A stretch of DNA of 64,000 bases from contig NZ_NEVQ01000003.1 of the NCBI RefSeq assembly GCF_002261185.1, positions 124,001 to 188,000 of the forward strand, written 5' to 3'. Position numbers and translations under genes: made by a program. Shown here piece by piece: positions 46,056 to 55,125 of the stretch. Below the pieces are notes generated by a model, which was not told where the DNA came from, ran no database searches, and worked only from the letters and a program-made list of their open reading frames with translations. Position 1 is the first letter of the stretch. Each line of letters begins with the position of its first letter. The DNA comes from Bordetella genomosp. 4 (lineage in GTDB: Bacteria > Pseudomonadota > Gammaproteobacteria > Burkholderiales > Burkholderiaceae_B).

Positions 46056-46883
46056 TTACATCCGGAAATGCTCGCCCAGGTATACACGGCGCACGGCGGG
46101 GTCGCCCACGATTTCGTCAGGCTGGCCGTCGGTGAGGACTTTGCCCTCGCTGATGATGTAGGCGCGGTCGCAAATACCCAGGGTTTCACGCACGTTGTGA
46201 TCGGTGATCAGAACGCCAATCCCACGGCCTTTCAGAAAACGAACGATGCGCTGAATCTCGATCACGGCGATGGGATCCACCCCGGCAAAAGGCTCGTCCA
46301 GCAAAATGAAACGCGGCCGTGTGGCCAAAGCGCGCGCGATCTCTACGCGCCGGCGTTCACCGCCGGACAAGGAAATCGCGGCACTGCCGCGGATGTGGCC
46401 GATCTGCAGTTCGTCGAGCAGTGTTTCGAGCTGCTCTTTGATTTGCGGTTCGGAAAGGCTTTTACCGTGTGCATCGAGCTGTAATTCCAGGACTGCCCGG
46501 ATGTTTTGTTCGACGGTCAGGCGACGGAATACCGATGCGTCCTGAGGCAGATACGACAGCCCCATGCGAGCCCGTTTGTGAATCGGCATGGAAGTGATGG
46601 CTGTCCCGTCGATTTCGATGCGGCCTGAGTCGGCCGGCACCAAGCCGACAATCATATAGAAGCTGGTGGTTTTGCCGGCGCCGTTGGGGCCCAGCAGCCC
46701 CACCACTTCGCCGCTGACAACCGACAGGGAGACGTCTTGCACGACGGTGCGGCCGTTGTAGACCTTGCGCAGGCCCGTGGCACGCAGGCTGCCTTGCTTG
46801 GCGCCTGCGATAGAGGGTGACGCAGACGGCGTGCGAGTGTCAGTCATTGCTGCGGTACTGAGAGATGAAGAAGAATTAGCCAT
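46056..46883 (-). CDS. lptB: LPS export ABC ATPase
   Basis: 275-residue cytosolic ATPase that drives lipopolysaccharide transport with LptF/G. Walker A GPNGAGKTT near residue 62, signature LSGGERRRVEIARAL and Walker B FILLDEPFAGVDP. An extra N-terminal stretch of about 28 residues (Ser/Thr-rich) precedes the standard ATPase core; a start at 46847 would shorten it. Its start overlaps the lptA end by 8 bp, so expression is coupled. Confidence 0.95.
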   Translation of the reverse strand: MANSSSSLSTAAMTDTRTPSASPSIAGAKQGSLRATGLRKVYNGRTVVQDVSLSVVSGEVVGLLGPNGAGKTTSFYMIVGLVPADSGRIEIDGTAITSMPIHKRARMGLSYLPQDASVFRRLTVEQNIRAVLELQLDAHGKSLSEPQIKEQLETLLDELQIGHIRGSAAISLSGGERRRVEIARALATRPRFILLDEPFAGVDPIAVIEIQRIVRFLKGRGIGVLITDHNVRETLGICDRAYIISEGKVLTDGQPDEIVGDPAVRRVYLGEHFRM

Positions 46884-47532
46884 TAGTTTGTTTGGCCTTA
46901 TTGTTGCCCTTGCCGGCGCGGCATTCGGCGACTGCCGCATCGGCCTTGGAGCGCGGCTCGACGACGGAACGCACGCGACCGCCGGGGGCAGAAGAGTTGG
47001 CCCCGCCTTGCGCTTGATAAACGCCGGTTTTTTCGTTGTAACGCACTCGCTCGCCGCGGATTGTGTCGAACTGTTTGCCGCAGATATAGCGGATCACCAC
47101 GGCTTGGCCGATCAGGTCGAACTGACTTTTGCTGCTGTCGTATTCGGCGCGCAGACCCGTGCCTTCGATGACGTCGAAGGTCTCCGGGCGCTCTTGGCGG
47201 ATCGTGACGACTTTGCCCTTGTTGGCAATGGCCGTACCGTGCTGGTTGCCCGCCTCGTCCTCGTTGACCTCGAGCTTGTCGGCGGTCAGTTTCATCAGCC
47301 CGCGTGTGAGCACCACGTTGCCCGTGAATACACTTTGGCGTTTGATATCGTCATAGTGGAGCGTGTCCGACAAGATCATGGTGCTGGGCTCTTCAGCCGA
47401 ACCACTTTGTTGTTGCGCATGAACGTTGGCGCCCACACCCAGCAACAGCATTGTCAGGAGCAAGGCGCCGGTACGTGCCACATTGTGGCGGCTGGCCAGG
47501 GGCGCGACATGGGGGAAAGTTCTGTCTGTCAT
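46876..47532 (-). CDS. lptA: LPS transport periplasmic protein
   Basis: 218-residue periplasmic bridge protein of the OstA/LptA family. Signal peptide ending GVGANVHA|QQ, then the beta-jellyroll with DTLHYDDIKRQSVFTGNVVL and KLTADKLEVNEDE. A C-terminal extension rich in Arg/Lys/Gly follows. The ATG at 47532 is preferred over a TTG six bases earlier. It lies 2 bp from the lptC stop and overlaps lptB. Confidence 0.92.
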   Translation of the reverse strand: MTDRTFPHVAPLASRHNVARTGALLLTMLLLGVGANVHAQQQSGSAEEPSTMILSDTLHYDDIKRQSVFTGNVVLTRGLMKLTADKLEVNEDEAGNQHGTAIANKGKVVTIRQERPETFDVIEGTGLRAEYDSSKSQFDLIGQAVVIRYICGKQFDTIRGERVRYNEKTGVYQAQGGANSSAPGGRVRSVVEPRSKADAAVAECRAGKGNNKAKQTNG

Positions 47533-47534
47533 GG

Positions 47535-48146
47535 TCAATTCTGGTTGGCGCCGTTTCGAGTACGGCCACGTGTTTCGGAACCGGAAATCTCAACGTCGGT
47601 CGACGCGGAGACCTGGAGTTGCCGGGTCTTGTTGTTGTAGTGCATGCCAGTGCCGCTCATGCGCGAATTGCCTTTGAGGACGACGGCGGGCAGGTCGGTA
47701 TAAATGACATCCTCATCAGGCAGGATGATGAGCTGTTCGCTGCGTACGTCAAGTGCATCGTTTTGGGCGTCTTGCTGGCGGTGCAAATGGGCCTTGCCGT
47801 TCATCACGATGCGTTTGCCGCCCTGTTCCATGATGGCGGTATCGGCCGTGCCGACGGTGATGGGGTTGGCTTCTTGTTGGCCGATCGCACGCGGAGCCGT
47901 GACATGGTACGAGTCGTCATCGGGAAAGTGTTCCGCGTATTTGCCTTCCATGCGATTGATGGGTTTGCCCTGGGGGTCGGTGCGCAACATGACAAAATCG
48001 CGTGCCCAGGAATCCATTTCGTGCGTCAGGCGGCGTGGCGGATCGACGGGAATGGCGCGTTGTGCGTAGTCGGCAGCCCACCAGGTGCATGCCACCAGTG
48101 CAATCAACAACAATAATGCGATTAATGCGGGAAGTCGCTCTTTCAT
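47535..48146 (-). CDS. lptC: LPS export inner-membrane protein
   Basis: 203-residue bitopic protein linking LptBFG to LptA. One N-terminal membrane segment (LPALIALLLLIALVACTWW) precedes a periplasmic LptC-type domain (RMEGKYAEHFPDDDSYHVTAPRA, DALDVRSEQLIILPDEDVIYT). First of the compact lptC-lptA-lptB set, following kdsC by 13 bp. Confidence 0.92.
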   Translation of the reverse strand: MKERLPALIALLLLIALVACTWWAADYAQRAIPVDPPRRLTHEMDSWARDFVMLRTDPQGKPINRMEGKYAEHFPDDDSYHVTAPRAIGQQEANPITVGTADTAIMEQGGKRIVMNGKAHLHRQQDAQNDALDVRSEQLIILPDEDVIYTDLPAVVLKGNSRMSGTGMHYNNKTRQLQVSASTDVEISGSETRGRTRNGANQN

Positions 48147-48159
48147 GCCTGGCCGATGG

Positions 48160-48768
48160 TTATTGGATGGCGCCTGCGCTCAGCAGGCCTGGCGCCGTCA
48201 TGAAGGGGCCGAGCCGGCCCTGCGAGGCCAACAGCAGGTCGCAGCATTCGCGTACGGCACCGCTGCCGCCAGGCTGCGAGGCGACCCAGTGCGCCGCCTG
48301 AGTGATATAGCCCGGCGCGTTGGGCACGCTCGCGGCAAAGCCGGCGCGCTGCATGGCGGGCAGATCAATGATGTCGTCACCCATAAAGCCTGTCTGGTTG
48401 AGCGCGACCGCGTGCCGTTGGGCGAGTTCTGTCAGCGCACCGGCCTTGTCGCGGACGCCTTGCATGACGTCGGCAATCCCGAGTTCCGCTGCGCGGCGGC
48501 TCACGATGGGGCCTGAACGTCCCGTGACGAGCGCGATTTTCAGGCCACCCTCAGTGAGCAGGCGCAGACCATGGCCGTCCAGGGTATGGAATCGTTTCAG
48601 TTCTTCGCCGTTTTCACCGTAGTACAGGCTGCCGTCGGTCAGTACGCCATCCACGTCGAAGACCATCAAACGCACAGCGGCGGCACGTTCGCGCACGGCA
48701 GGCGGAATGCGGGCCAGCACCAGCGCTTCGGCGGGGTGGGGAGAAGAGCGGGGGATATTCATATTCAT
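48160..48768 (-). CDS. kdsC: 3-deoxy-D-manno-octulosonate 8-phosphate phosphatase
   Basis: 202-residue HAD phosphatase that releases Kdo from Kdo 8-phosphate for LPS synthesis. Motif I FDVDGVLTDGSLYY near residue 37, motif II VTGRSG near 81, and the late GDDIIDLPAM motif. Its start overlaps the kdsD stop (ATGA), indicating coupling. Confidence 0.95.
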   Translation of the reverse strand: MNMNIPRSSPHPAEALVLARIPPAVRERAAAVRLMVFDVDGVLTDGSLYYGENGEELKRFHTLDGHGLRLLTEGGLKIALVTGRSGPIVSRRAAELGIADVMQGVRDKAGALTELAQRHAVALNQTGFMGDDIIDLPAMQRAGFAASVPNAPGYITQAAHWVASQPGGSGAVRECCDLLLASQGRLGPFMTAPGLLSAGAIQ

Positions 48769-49754
48769 ACTACCTTGGCTGCCATCAGATCATGCATATG
48801 CAAAGCGCCCAGCAGGGCTCCACTAGCGTCGACAACCAGCATCTGGTTGAGCCGTTGCTCATCCATCAGGCGGGCGGCATCGACGGCCAGCGCGTCGGGG
48901 CCTATGCTGCGCGGCATACGGGTCATGCCCTGAGCGACAGTCAGATTGCGGATGTCGCCGTGGCGTTCGATGAGGCGGCGCAAGTCGCCGTCGGTAAAAA
49001 TGCCGACCGGTTTATCCGACGAATCTACCACGATGGTCATGCCCATGCCTTTTGCGGACATTTCTTCGAGGGCAGTGAACAGTTTGGCGTCCTCCGCGAC
49101 CAGCGGCAGGGCTGGGCCATCACGCATGACGTCGCGTACGTGAGTCAGCAAACGGCGGCCCAGGGTGCCGCCGGGATGCGACCGGGCAAAGTCCTCGGGG
49201 CCGAAACCGCGAGCCTCCAGGCAGGCGACAGCGAGCGCATCGCCCAATGCCAGTGCTGTCGTCGTGCTGGCCGTGGGAGCCAGATTCAGCGGGCAGGCTT
49301 CTTGGGCCACGCTGGTGTCCAGATGCAGATCTGCCAGTTGCGCCAATTCGGATGCGGGGTTGCCGGTGATGGCGACCAGCCGGGCGCCCATGCGGCGAGC
49401 GACCGGCAGAATGGTGAGCAACTCCTGGCCTGAACCGGAGTGCGAGACCGCGATCAGGACATCATCGCGGGTGATCATGCCCAGGTCGCCGTGTATGGCC
49501 TCGGCGGCATGCACAAAAAACGCGGGCGTCCCGGTCGAGGCAAAAGTGGCGGCGATTTTGCGGGCGATATGGCCGGTCTTGCCGATGCCGCTGACGACAA
49601 CCCTGCCGCGACAGGCCAGGAGCAGTTCTACGACGCGCGTAAAGTCGCCGTCCAGCCGGGCGGACAGGTCGATGATGGCCTGGGCCTCGATTTGCAGCGT
49701 TCGGCGCGCCGATTCGAGTGCCGTGTCAGGCGAGAGAGTGGGATGGTCGGTCAT
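48765..49754 (-). CDS. kdsD: D-arabinose 5-phosphate isomerase
   Basis: 329-residue enzyme converting ribulose 5-phosphate to arabinose 5-phosphate, the first Kdo precursor. N-terminal SIS domain ([35 protein letters not shown] region, residues 50-80; SHSGSGQE) and two C-terminal CBS domains (from about 205). It heads the kdsD-kdsC-lptCAB run and diverges from purT over 111 bp. Confidence 0.95.
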   Translation of the reverse strand: MTDHPTLSPDTALESARRTLQIEAQAIIDLSARLDGDFTRVVELLLACRGRVVVSGIGKTGHIARKIAATFASTGTPAFFVHAAEAIHGDLGMITRDDVLIAVSHSGSGQELLTILPVARRMGARLVAITGNPASELAQLADLHLDTSVAQEACPLNLAPTASTTTALALGDALAVACLEARGFGPEDFARSHPGGTLGRRLLTHVRDVMRDGPALPLVAEDAKLFTALEEMSAKGMGMTIVVDSSDKPVGIFTDGDLRRLIERHGDIRNLTVAQGMTRMPRSIGPDALAVDAARLMDEQRLNQMLVVDASGALLGALHMHDLMAAKVV

Positions 49755-49865
49755 GAGCGGATTTTAATCGCAGTACGGTCAGTTGCCGCCGGTCGGGGGC
49801 TATGGCATGCTGGCGCGGCAAAATTTCGTTTTTACTCGTTTTTTCACTTAGACAGGTTTCTCATC

Positions 49866-51080
49866 ATGTCCTCGTTTCCCGCGCCCGTATTGGGTACGCC
49901 CTTGTCCCCCTCGGCTACCCGCGTCATGCTGCTGGGTAGCGGGGAACTTGGCAAAGAAGTCATCGTTGCATTGCAGCGGCTCGGTGTCGAGGTCATTGCC
50001 GTCGATCGTTATGCCGACGCGCCAGGTCATCAGGTCGCCCATCGTGCGCACGTGATCACGATGACCGATCCCGAGGCCTTGCGGCGCGTGATCGAACAAG
50101 AGCGCCCTGACGTGGTGGTACCCGAGATCGAGGCGATTGCGACGGATGTGCTGGTGGCCTTGGAGGCGGCTGGCGCTGTGCGCGTCACGCCGACTGCCCG
50201 GGCGGCGCAACTGACGATGAATCGCGAGGGCATCCGCCGTCTGGCGGCAGAAACGCTGAAGCTGCCGACTTCGCCATACCGCTTTGTGGATACCGAGGCG
50301 GCGCTGCGCGAAGCCATCGAGGGCGGTATCGGCTATCCGTGTGTGGTCAAGCCGGTGATGTCCTCGTCCGGCAAAGGCCAGTCGGTGATTCATGGACCCG
50401 ATGAGATCGCTGCTGCCTGGCAATATTCCCAAGAAGGCGGTCGTGTCGGTGCGGGCCGCATCATCGTCGAGGGGTTCATCAAGTTCGATTACGAAATCAC
50501 CTTGTTGACCGTACGGGCGCGCGCCGCCGATGGCAGTATCGAAACGTATTTCTGCGACCCGATCGGCCATCGTCAGGTGGACGGCGATTATGTCGAGAGC
50601 TGGCAACCGCATCCCATGTCGCCGGCCGCGCTCGAGCGTGCCCGCGACATCGCCCGTGCCATCACGGGGGATTTGGGCGGTATGGGAGTCTTCGGGGTCG
50701 AGTTGTTTGTGGCGGGCGATCAGGTCTGGTTTTCCGAGGTCAGCCCCCGGCCGCACGACACGGGGATGGTGACCATGATTTCGCAGGTGCAAAGCGAATT
50801 CGAGCTGCATGCGCGCGCGCTCTTGGGCTTGCCGGTCGATACGTCGCTGCGTCAACCGGGCGCCAGCAGCGTTATTTACGGGGGCGTCGACACCAAAGAT
50901 GTGACGTTCCATAACGTCGCACAGGCGCTGGCTGAGCCGGGCACTGATCTGCGGCTGTTCGGCAAACCGGAGTCCTTTGTCAAACGTCGCATGGGTGTGG
51001 CGTTGGCGGTCGCTGCCGATGTGGACGCGGCTCGAGAAAAGGCCAAGCGCGTGTCATCGACGGTGGTCGTCCAGGGCTGA
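49866..51080 (+). CDS. purT: Formate-dependent phosphoribosylglycinamide formyltransferase
   Basis: 404-residue ATP-grasp enzyme that formylates GAR with formate in purine synthesis. N-terminal nucleotide fold [14 protein letters not shown] near residue 19, ATP-grasp region [15 protein letters not shown] near 160, and metal-binding [15 protein letters not shown]. The start at 49866 gives the family length; the frame is open far upstream across kdsD but this is shadow. Two family-2 repeats with a terminator follow. Confidence 0.96.
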   Translation: MSSFPAPVLGTPLSPSATRVMLLGSGELGKEVIVALQRLGVEVIAVDRYADAPGHQVAHRAHVITMTDPEALRRVIEQERPDVVVPEIEAIATDVLVALEAAGAVRVTPTARAAQLTMNREGIRRLAAETLKLPTSPYRFVDTEAALREAIEGGIGYPCVVKPVMSSSGKGQSVIHGPDEIAAAWQYSQEGGRVGAGRIIVEGFIKFDYEITLLTVRARAADGSIETYFCDPIGHRQVDGDYVESWQPHPMSPAALERARDIARAITGDLGGMGVFGVELFVAGDQVWFSEVSPRPHDTGMVTMISQVQSEFELHARALLGLPVDTSLRQPGASSVIYGGVDTKDVTFHNVAQALAEPGTDLRLFGKPESFVKRRMGVALAVAADVDAAREKAKRVSSTVVVQG

Positions 51081-51122
51081 TCCTGGTCTCATGCAGAACG
51101 CCGCGGCATCGCCTGCCGCGGT

Positions 51123-51168
51123 GAGCGCGCCCCCCAGGGGGCGTTTTTGTTTTGGGGCGGCCCGGCAA
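51123..51168 (+). repeat. Family 2 repeat, partial copy R1
   Basis: Right half of the element: CGCCCCCCAGGGGGCG, TTTTTGTTTTGGGGCGGCCC and GGCAA. Its first half is missing, so this looks like a partial direct duplication next to R2. Confidence 0.8.
51128..51148 (+). terminator. Rho-independent terminator of purT within repeat R1
   Basis: CGCCCCC-CA-GGGGGCG stem followed by TTTTTG. It sits about 50 bp after the purT stop and in the same direction. Confidence 0.8.
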
Positions 51169-51172
51169 GGGA

Positions 51173-51256
51173 AAAGCCCCCACGCTGCGCCTTTGGCTTG
51201 CTGCCCCCCCAGGGGGTGTTTTTGTTTTGGGGCGGCCCGGCAACAAAAAAAGCCCC
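51173..51256 (+). repeat. Family 2 repeat, full copy R2
   Basis: The most complete copy in the window: AAAAGCCCCCACGCTGCG, CCTTTGGCTTGCTG, a CCCCC..GGGGG hairpin, TTTTTGTTTTGGGGCGG, CCCGGCAAC and a closing AAAAAAAGCCCC. Used here as the reference for the family. Confidence 0.85.
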
Positions 51257-51269
51257 ACATTTGATTTTT

Positions 51270-51282
51270 GTCATGGCATGAC
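51270..51282. promoter_or_regulatory. Palindrome GTCATG-G-CATGAC
   Basis: Perfect 13-base dyad about 180 bp upstream of the GbsR/MarR-type gene. Possible operator; the binding protein is unknown. Confidence 0.35.
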
Positions 51283-51428
51283 GATTTGTCGGGGCAATTG
51301 TCACGCCCGACGCATTTTGCAGCCGTATGATGCCGCGATTGCAATTTCATGTTTCTTGATGGCGAATGCGACTTGTGCGGGTCACCGCACATGAGCCAGT
51401 TGTCTTCATGTTCTATTTGTTCGATAAT

Positions 51429-51444
51429 TTCAGGAATTTCTGAA
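51429..51444. promoter_or_regulatory. Dyad TTCAG-N6-CTGAA at the GbsR/MarR gene promoter
   Basis: Perfect 5-bp arms in an AT-rich stretch ending 17 bases before the start codon. A MarR-type regulator commonly binds such a dyad over its own promoter. Confidence 0.4.
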
Positions 51445-51461
51445 GTTAAAGTAACAAAATT

Positions 51462-52007
51462 ATGCCACTTAGCCCTCAAACAGAACGATTCGTACTGCAT
51501 TTCGGAGAAATGGGCAGCCGCTGGGGCGTGAATCGCACCGTGGGGCAGATGTACGCATTGCTGTTTCTGTCGCCACAGCCATTACATGCGGATGACATCG
51601 CAGAGGCGCTGAGTTTTTCGCGCTCGAACGTCAGCATGGGGCTCAAGGAACTGCAGTCCTGGCGCTTGGTGAAACTGGTCCATCGAGTCGGTGACCGGCG
51701 CGACTATTTCGAAACACCTAAAGACGTCTGGGAGATCTTTCGCATCCTGATGGAGGAAAAGCGCAAGCGTGAAATCGACCCGACGTTGACATTGCTGCGC
51801 GATACCTTGCTTGAACCGCCACAAGGCGAATCGGAGGCGTATGCCCAGCAACGCATGAACGAAATGCTCGAACTCATCGAGTTGACGACGGGGTGGTTCG
51901 ACGAAGTGCACGGCCTACCCCCCGAGACGCTGCAACGTCTGATGCAGTTAGGGAAAAAGGTGCAAAAGGCATTGGATTTTGCCGGCAAGCTGCGGGGCCG
52001 GGATTGA
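51462..52007 (+). CDS. GbsR/MarR-type transcriptional regulator
   Basis: 181-residue winged-helix regulator. N-terminal WGVNRTVGQMYALLFL, recognition region PLHADDIAEALSFSRSNVSMGLKELQSWRLVK (residues 40-72) and wing VGDRRDYFE. A helical C-terminal half follows. It resembles GbsR-like members. It sits 207 bp upstream of cydA in the same direction and is the probable regulator of the cytochrome bd operon; autoregulation is suggested by the dyad at 51429. Confidence 0.88.
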   Translation: MPLSPQTERFVLHFGEMGSRWGVNRTVGQMYALLFLSPQPLHADDIAEALSFSRSNVSMGLKELQSWRLVKLVHRVGDRRDYFETPKDVWEIFRILMEEKRKREIDPTLTLLRDTLLEPPQGESEAYAQQRMNEMLELIELTTGWFDEVHGLPPETLQRLMQLGKKVQKALDFAGKLRGRD

Positions 52008-52214
52008 CGTCGTGGCGTATATAGAGAAGGGTTATGAAGCTGCCTTGTAGGTCCTTATCAGGAAAGCGCCGGGTGACGCCCGATTTTCCTGGTCTCCGCG
52101 GCACGGCCGCTGGGTTTATTCACGCCGTTGAGAGTATCGTATGCAACACTCATTGCGTCGGCTGTGGTCTACGCATGCCGTCCGGGTTCGTTGTCTGTCT
52201 GGGGAGAGCGGTCC

Positions 52215-53792
52215 ATGGTTGATTTAGATGTTGTGAACCTGTCGCGGTTTCAGTTTGCCGCGACCGCGATGTACCACTTCATTTTTGTGCCGCTGACGCT
52301 AGGGCTGTCGTTCATTCTGGCCATCATGGAAAGCGTGTACGTCATGACAGGCCGGGACATCTGGCGCCGCATGACGATGTTCTGGGGCACTTTGTTCGGC
52401 ATCAACTTTGCCTTGGGCGTGGCGACCGGCGTGGTGATGGAATTCCAGTTCGGCATGAACTGGTCCTATTACAGCCACTACGTGGGCGATGTGTTCGGGG
52501 CGCCGTTAGCACTGGAAGGCCTGATGGCTTTCTTCCTCGAGGCCACGTTCGTCGGTCTGTTTTTCTTTGGCTGGAATCGCCTGTCCAAGGTCGGCCATTT
52601 GATTGTGACCTGGCTGGTGGCGTTTGGCACCAATTTCTCGGCGCTGTGGATTCTGATCGCCAATGGGTGGATGCAGAACCCGGTCGGCGCGGTGTTCAAC
52701 CCCGACACCATGCGGATGGAAATGACCGATTTTGCTGCGGTCATTTTCAACCCGGTCGCTCAGGCGAAATTCGTGCACACCGTGAGCGCAGGGTATGTCG
52801 CGGGGGCCATGTTCGTCATGTCGATCAGCGCCTGGTATCTCTTGCGCCGCCGTCATGTGGATCTGGCCAAGCGTTCGATGGCCGTAGCTGCCAGCTTTGG
52901 CCTGGCCGCATCGCTGTCTGTGGTGGTGCTGGGAGACGAAAGCGGCTATCTGACTACCGAACATCAGAAAATGAAGATCGCGGCGATAGAGGCTATGTGG
53001 CACACCGAGCCGGCGCCGGCCAGCTTCAATCTGTTTGCAATTCCCAACCAGGCTGAGCGCAAAAACGATTTTGCCATCGAAATTCCGTATGTAATGGGCA
53101 TCATCGGTACTCGTTCACTGACGACGCCGCTGCTCGGTATTGACGATCTGGTCAGGCGGGCCGAGTTCCGCATTCGCGAGGGCATCGTGGCATACCAGGC
53201 GATGGAGCGGATCCGGAAAAATCCCGGCGACGCCGAGGCACGCATGGTGTTGGACAAAGGATGGCCCGACTTGGGATACGCCTTGTTGGTCAAGCGTTAT
53301 CAGTCTGACCTGAGCAAGGTCACCGACGCCGATATCAAAAAGGCGGCGTTGGACACGATCCCGAATGTCGCGCCGCTGTTCTGGGCGTTCCGCATCATGG
53401 TCGCGGTCGGAATGTATTTGATTGCCTTTTTTGCGGTCGCATTCTGGCTGGCGTCGCGCGGCCGTCTGGATAGCCGGCCGACCTTGTTGAAGATCGCACT
53501 GTGGAGCCTGCCGCTGCCGTGGGTGGCGATCGAAGCCGGCTGGTTTGTCGCCGAGTACGGGCGTCAACCTTGGGTGATCGAAGGCGTCCTTCCCACGTAC
53601 TATGCCGCCTCTGGCCTGACGTTCACCGATCTGGCGATCAGTTTGGGAATATTCCTGGTCTTGTACACCGTGCTGTTGATTGTGGGCGTGAAAGTCATGT
53701 TGCACGCGATCAAAGCCGGGCCCAAAACCGAGGCGCCCGCACCGCGTCCGACCCAGGCCGACCCCGTGGCGGCTGCTGTTGATGCCTACTGA
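52215..53792 (+). CDS. cydA: Cytochrome bd ubiquinol oxidase subunit I
   Basis: 525-residue inner-membrane subunit carrying the b-type hemes and the quinol site. It starts MVDLDVVNLSRFQFAATAMYHF, with the heme-ligand His near residue 22, and shows GTNFSALWILIANGWMQNP and GRQPWVIEGVLPT. GGGGAGAG precedes the ATG at 52215. The Q-loop is of the short type. First of cydA-cydB-cydX-cydD-cydC. I saw no clear FNR/ANR box upstream. Confidence 0.96.
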   Translation: MVDLDVVNLSRFQFAATAMYHFIFVPLTLGLSFILAIMESVYVMTGRDIWRRMTMFWGTLFGINFALGVATGVVMEFQFGMNWSYYSHYVGDVFGAPLALEGLMAFFLEATFVGLFFFGWNRLSKVGHLIVTWLVAFGTNFSALWILIANGWMQNPVGAVFNPDTMRMEMTDFAAVIFNPVAQAKFVHTVSAGYVAGAMFVMSISAWYLLRRRHVDLAKRSMAVAASFGLAASLSVVVLGDESGYLTTEHQKMKIAAIEAMWHTEPAPASFNLFAIPNQAERKNDFAIEIPYVMGIIGTRSLTTPLLGIDDLVRRAEFRIREGIVAYQAMERIRKNPGDAEARMVLDKGWPDLGYALLVKRYQSDLSKVTDADIKKAALDTIPNVAPLFWAFRIMVAVGMYLIAFFAVAFWLASRGRLDSRPTLLKIALWSLPLPWVAIEAGWFVAEYGRQPWVIEGVLPTYYAASGLTFTDLAISLGIFLVLYTVLLIVGVKVMLHAIKAGPKTEAPAPRPTQADPVAAAVDAY

Positions 53793-53807
53793 GCACGGAG
53801 ACCGCAC

Positions 53808-54962
53808 ATGGAAACGTTGATTCCTTTTGATTACGCGACACTGCGCGTGGTGTGGTGGGGGCTGCTGGGCTTCCTGCTGATTGCTTTCGCCGTGATGGAC
53901 GGCTTTGATCTGGGTATTGCGGCGTTGTTGCCGGTGGTGGCGCGCACTGATGCCGAACGGCGTGTGGTAATCAATGTGGTGGGCCCCGTCTGGGAGGGCA
54001 ACCAAGTCTGGCTGATTACCGCGGGTGCAGGCGTGTTTGCGGCGTGGCCGCTGTTGTACGCGGCGTCGTTCTCGGGCTTCTATCTGGCGATGATGTTGGT
54101 GCTGATCGCATTGATTGTGCGGCCGGTAGGCTTTAAATATCGCAGCAAGATGGAAGGCACGCGCTGGCGCAGTACGTGGGACCACGTGCTGTGCGGTTCG
54201 GGGATAGTGGCCGCTTTGGTGTTTGGGGTGGCCATGGGCAACCTGATTGTGGGTGTCCCGTTTGGCTTTGACAGCAATACGCTGCGGCCGGAGTATCACG
54301 GGCATTTTTATCAGCTGTTCAGCCCGTTTGCCCTGCTGGCCGGGGTGTTGAGCGTGGTCATGTTGGTCATGCACGGCGCGGTGGTGTTGGCGTGGCGTAC
54401 CGACGGCGCAGTGGCGATGCGTGCGCGCAACGTAGGCCGTATTGCCGCGGTGCTGACTGCCGCATTGTTTGCTGCGGGCGGGTTCTGGGTTGCGGGCGGT
54501 CTGGACGGACATGTCGTCGTCAGTGCGACCAATACGCTGGCCGCGTCGGACCCCGCGCTCAAAGAGGTTTCGGTACAGGCCGGCGCGTGGATGGCTAATT
54601 TTGAAAAATGGCCTGTCGCCTGGATTGCACCGGCATTGGGCGTGGGTGGCGCGCTGATCGTGGCATTGCTGCTTAGCGTTCGGGTGAATTGGCTGGCCTT
54701 CGTCGTGTCGTCATTGGCAGTGGCCGGCGTCATTCTGACGGTGGGGGTCGCGCTGTTTCCATTCCTGATGCCTTCGTCGACCGTGCCGCGTTTCGGACTG
54801 ACGATATGGGATGCGTCGTCGAGCCATCTGACGTTATGGATCATGCTGCTGGCGGTGGCGTTCTTCATGCCCATCATCACGGTCTACACCGCGTGGGTTT
54901 ATCGCGTCATGCGCGGCAAGGTCACGACCGAGTCGATCTCGGGTACGCCTAATTCTTATTAG
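53808..54962 (+). CDS. cydB: Cytochrome bd ubiquinol oxidase subunit II
   Basis: 384-residue inner-membrane subunit. Typical N-terminal DYATLRVVWWGLLGFLL and MDGFDLGIAALLP, then GPVWEGNQVWLI, followed by alternating membrane segments. Spacing of 15 bp from cydA and 28 bp to cydX indicates one operon. Pairs with CydA to reduce oxygen to water with high affinity. Confidence 0.96.
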   Translation: METLIPFDYATLRVVWWGLLGFLLIAFAVMDGFDLGIAALLPVVARTDAERRVVINVVGPVWEGNQVWLITAGAGVFAAWPLLYAASFSGFYLAMMLVLIALIVRPVGFKYRSKMEGTRWRSTWDHVLCGSGIVAALVFGVAMGNLIVGVPFGFDSNTLRPEYHGHFYQLFSPFALLAGVLSVVMLVMHGAVVLAWRTDGAVAMRARNVGRIAAVLTAALFAAGGFWVAGGLDGHVVVSATNTLAASDPALKEVSVQAGAWMANFEKWPVAWIAPALGVGGALIVALLLSVRVNWLAFVVSSLAVAGVILTVGVALFPFLMPSSTVPRFGLTIWDASSSHLTLWIMLLAVAFFMPIITVYTAWVYRVMRGKVTTESISGTPNSY

Positions 54963-54990
54963 TCCATCCCATTGTCTGGAGCGTAAAAGC

Positions 54991-55125
54991 ATGTGGTATT
55001 TTTCGTGGATTCTGGGCTTGAGTCTGGCCTGTGCGTTTGGCATTTTGAACGCCATGTGGTTTGAGCTGCGTGAAGGTGAGGAACACGATCCTGTCAGATT
55101 GGCCAAGGCATCTGAACGCACGTGA
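54991..55125 (+). CDS. cydX: Small cytochrome bd subunit CydX (YbgT family)
   Basis: 44-residue single-span membrane protein. It begins MWYFSWILGLSLACAFG, matching the conserved start of CydX, and has the usual charged tail (REGEEHDPVRLAKASE). In E. coli CydX stabilises the oxidase. GGAG lies 10-13 bases upstream. Its stop overlaps the GTG start of cydD (GTGA), so cydD translation is coupled. It is short and easily missed by gene callers. Confidence 0.9.
   Translation: MWYFSWILGLSLACAFGILNAMWFELREGEEHDPVRLAKASERT

Noticed and set aside
49848-50912. 354-residue open frame antisense to purT
   Set aside because: No recognisable domain; purT on the other strand is unmistakable.
52034-52222. Small open frame before cydA
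   Set aside because: Ends inside the cydA start region and shows no small-protein features, unlike the genuine cydX.
53115-54512. 465-residue open frame antisense to cydA and cydB
   Set aside because: His/Arg/Gln-rich shadow of membrane-protein codons, with no motif.
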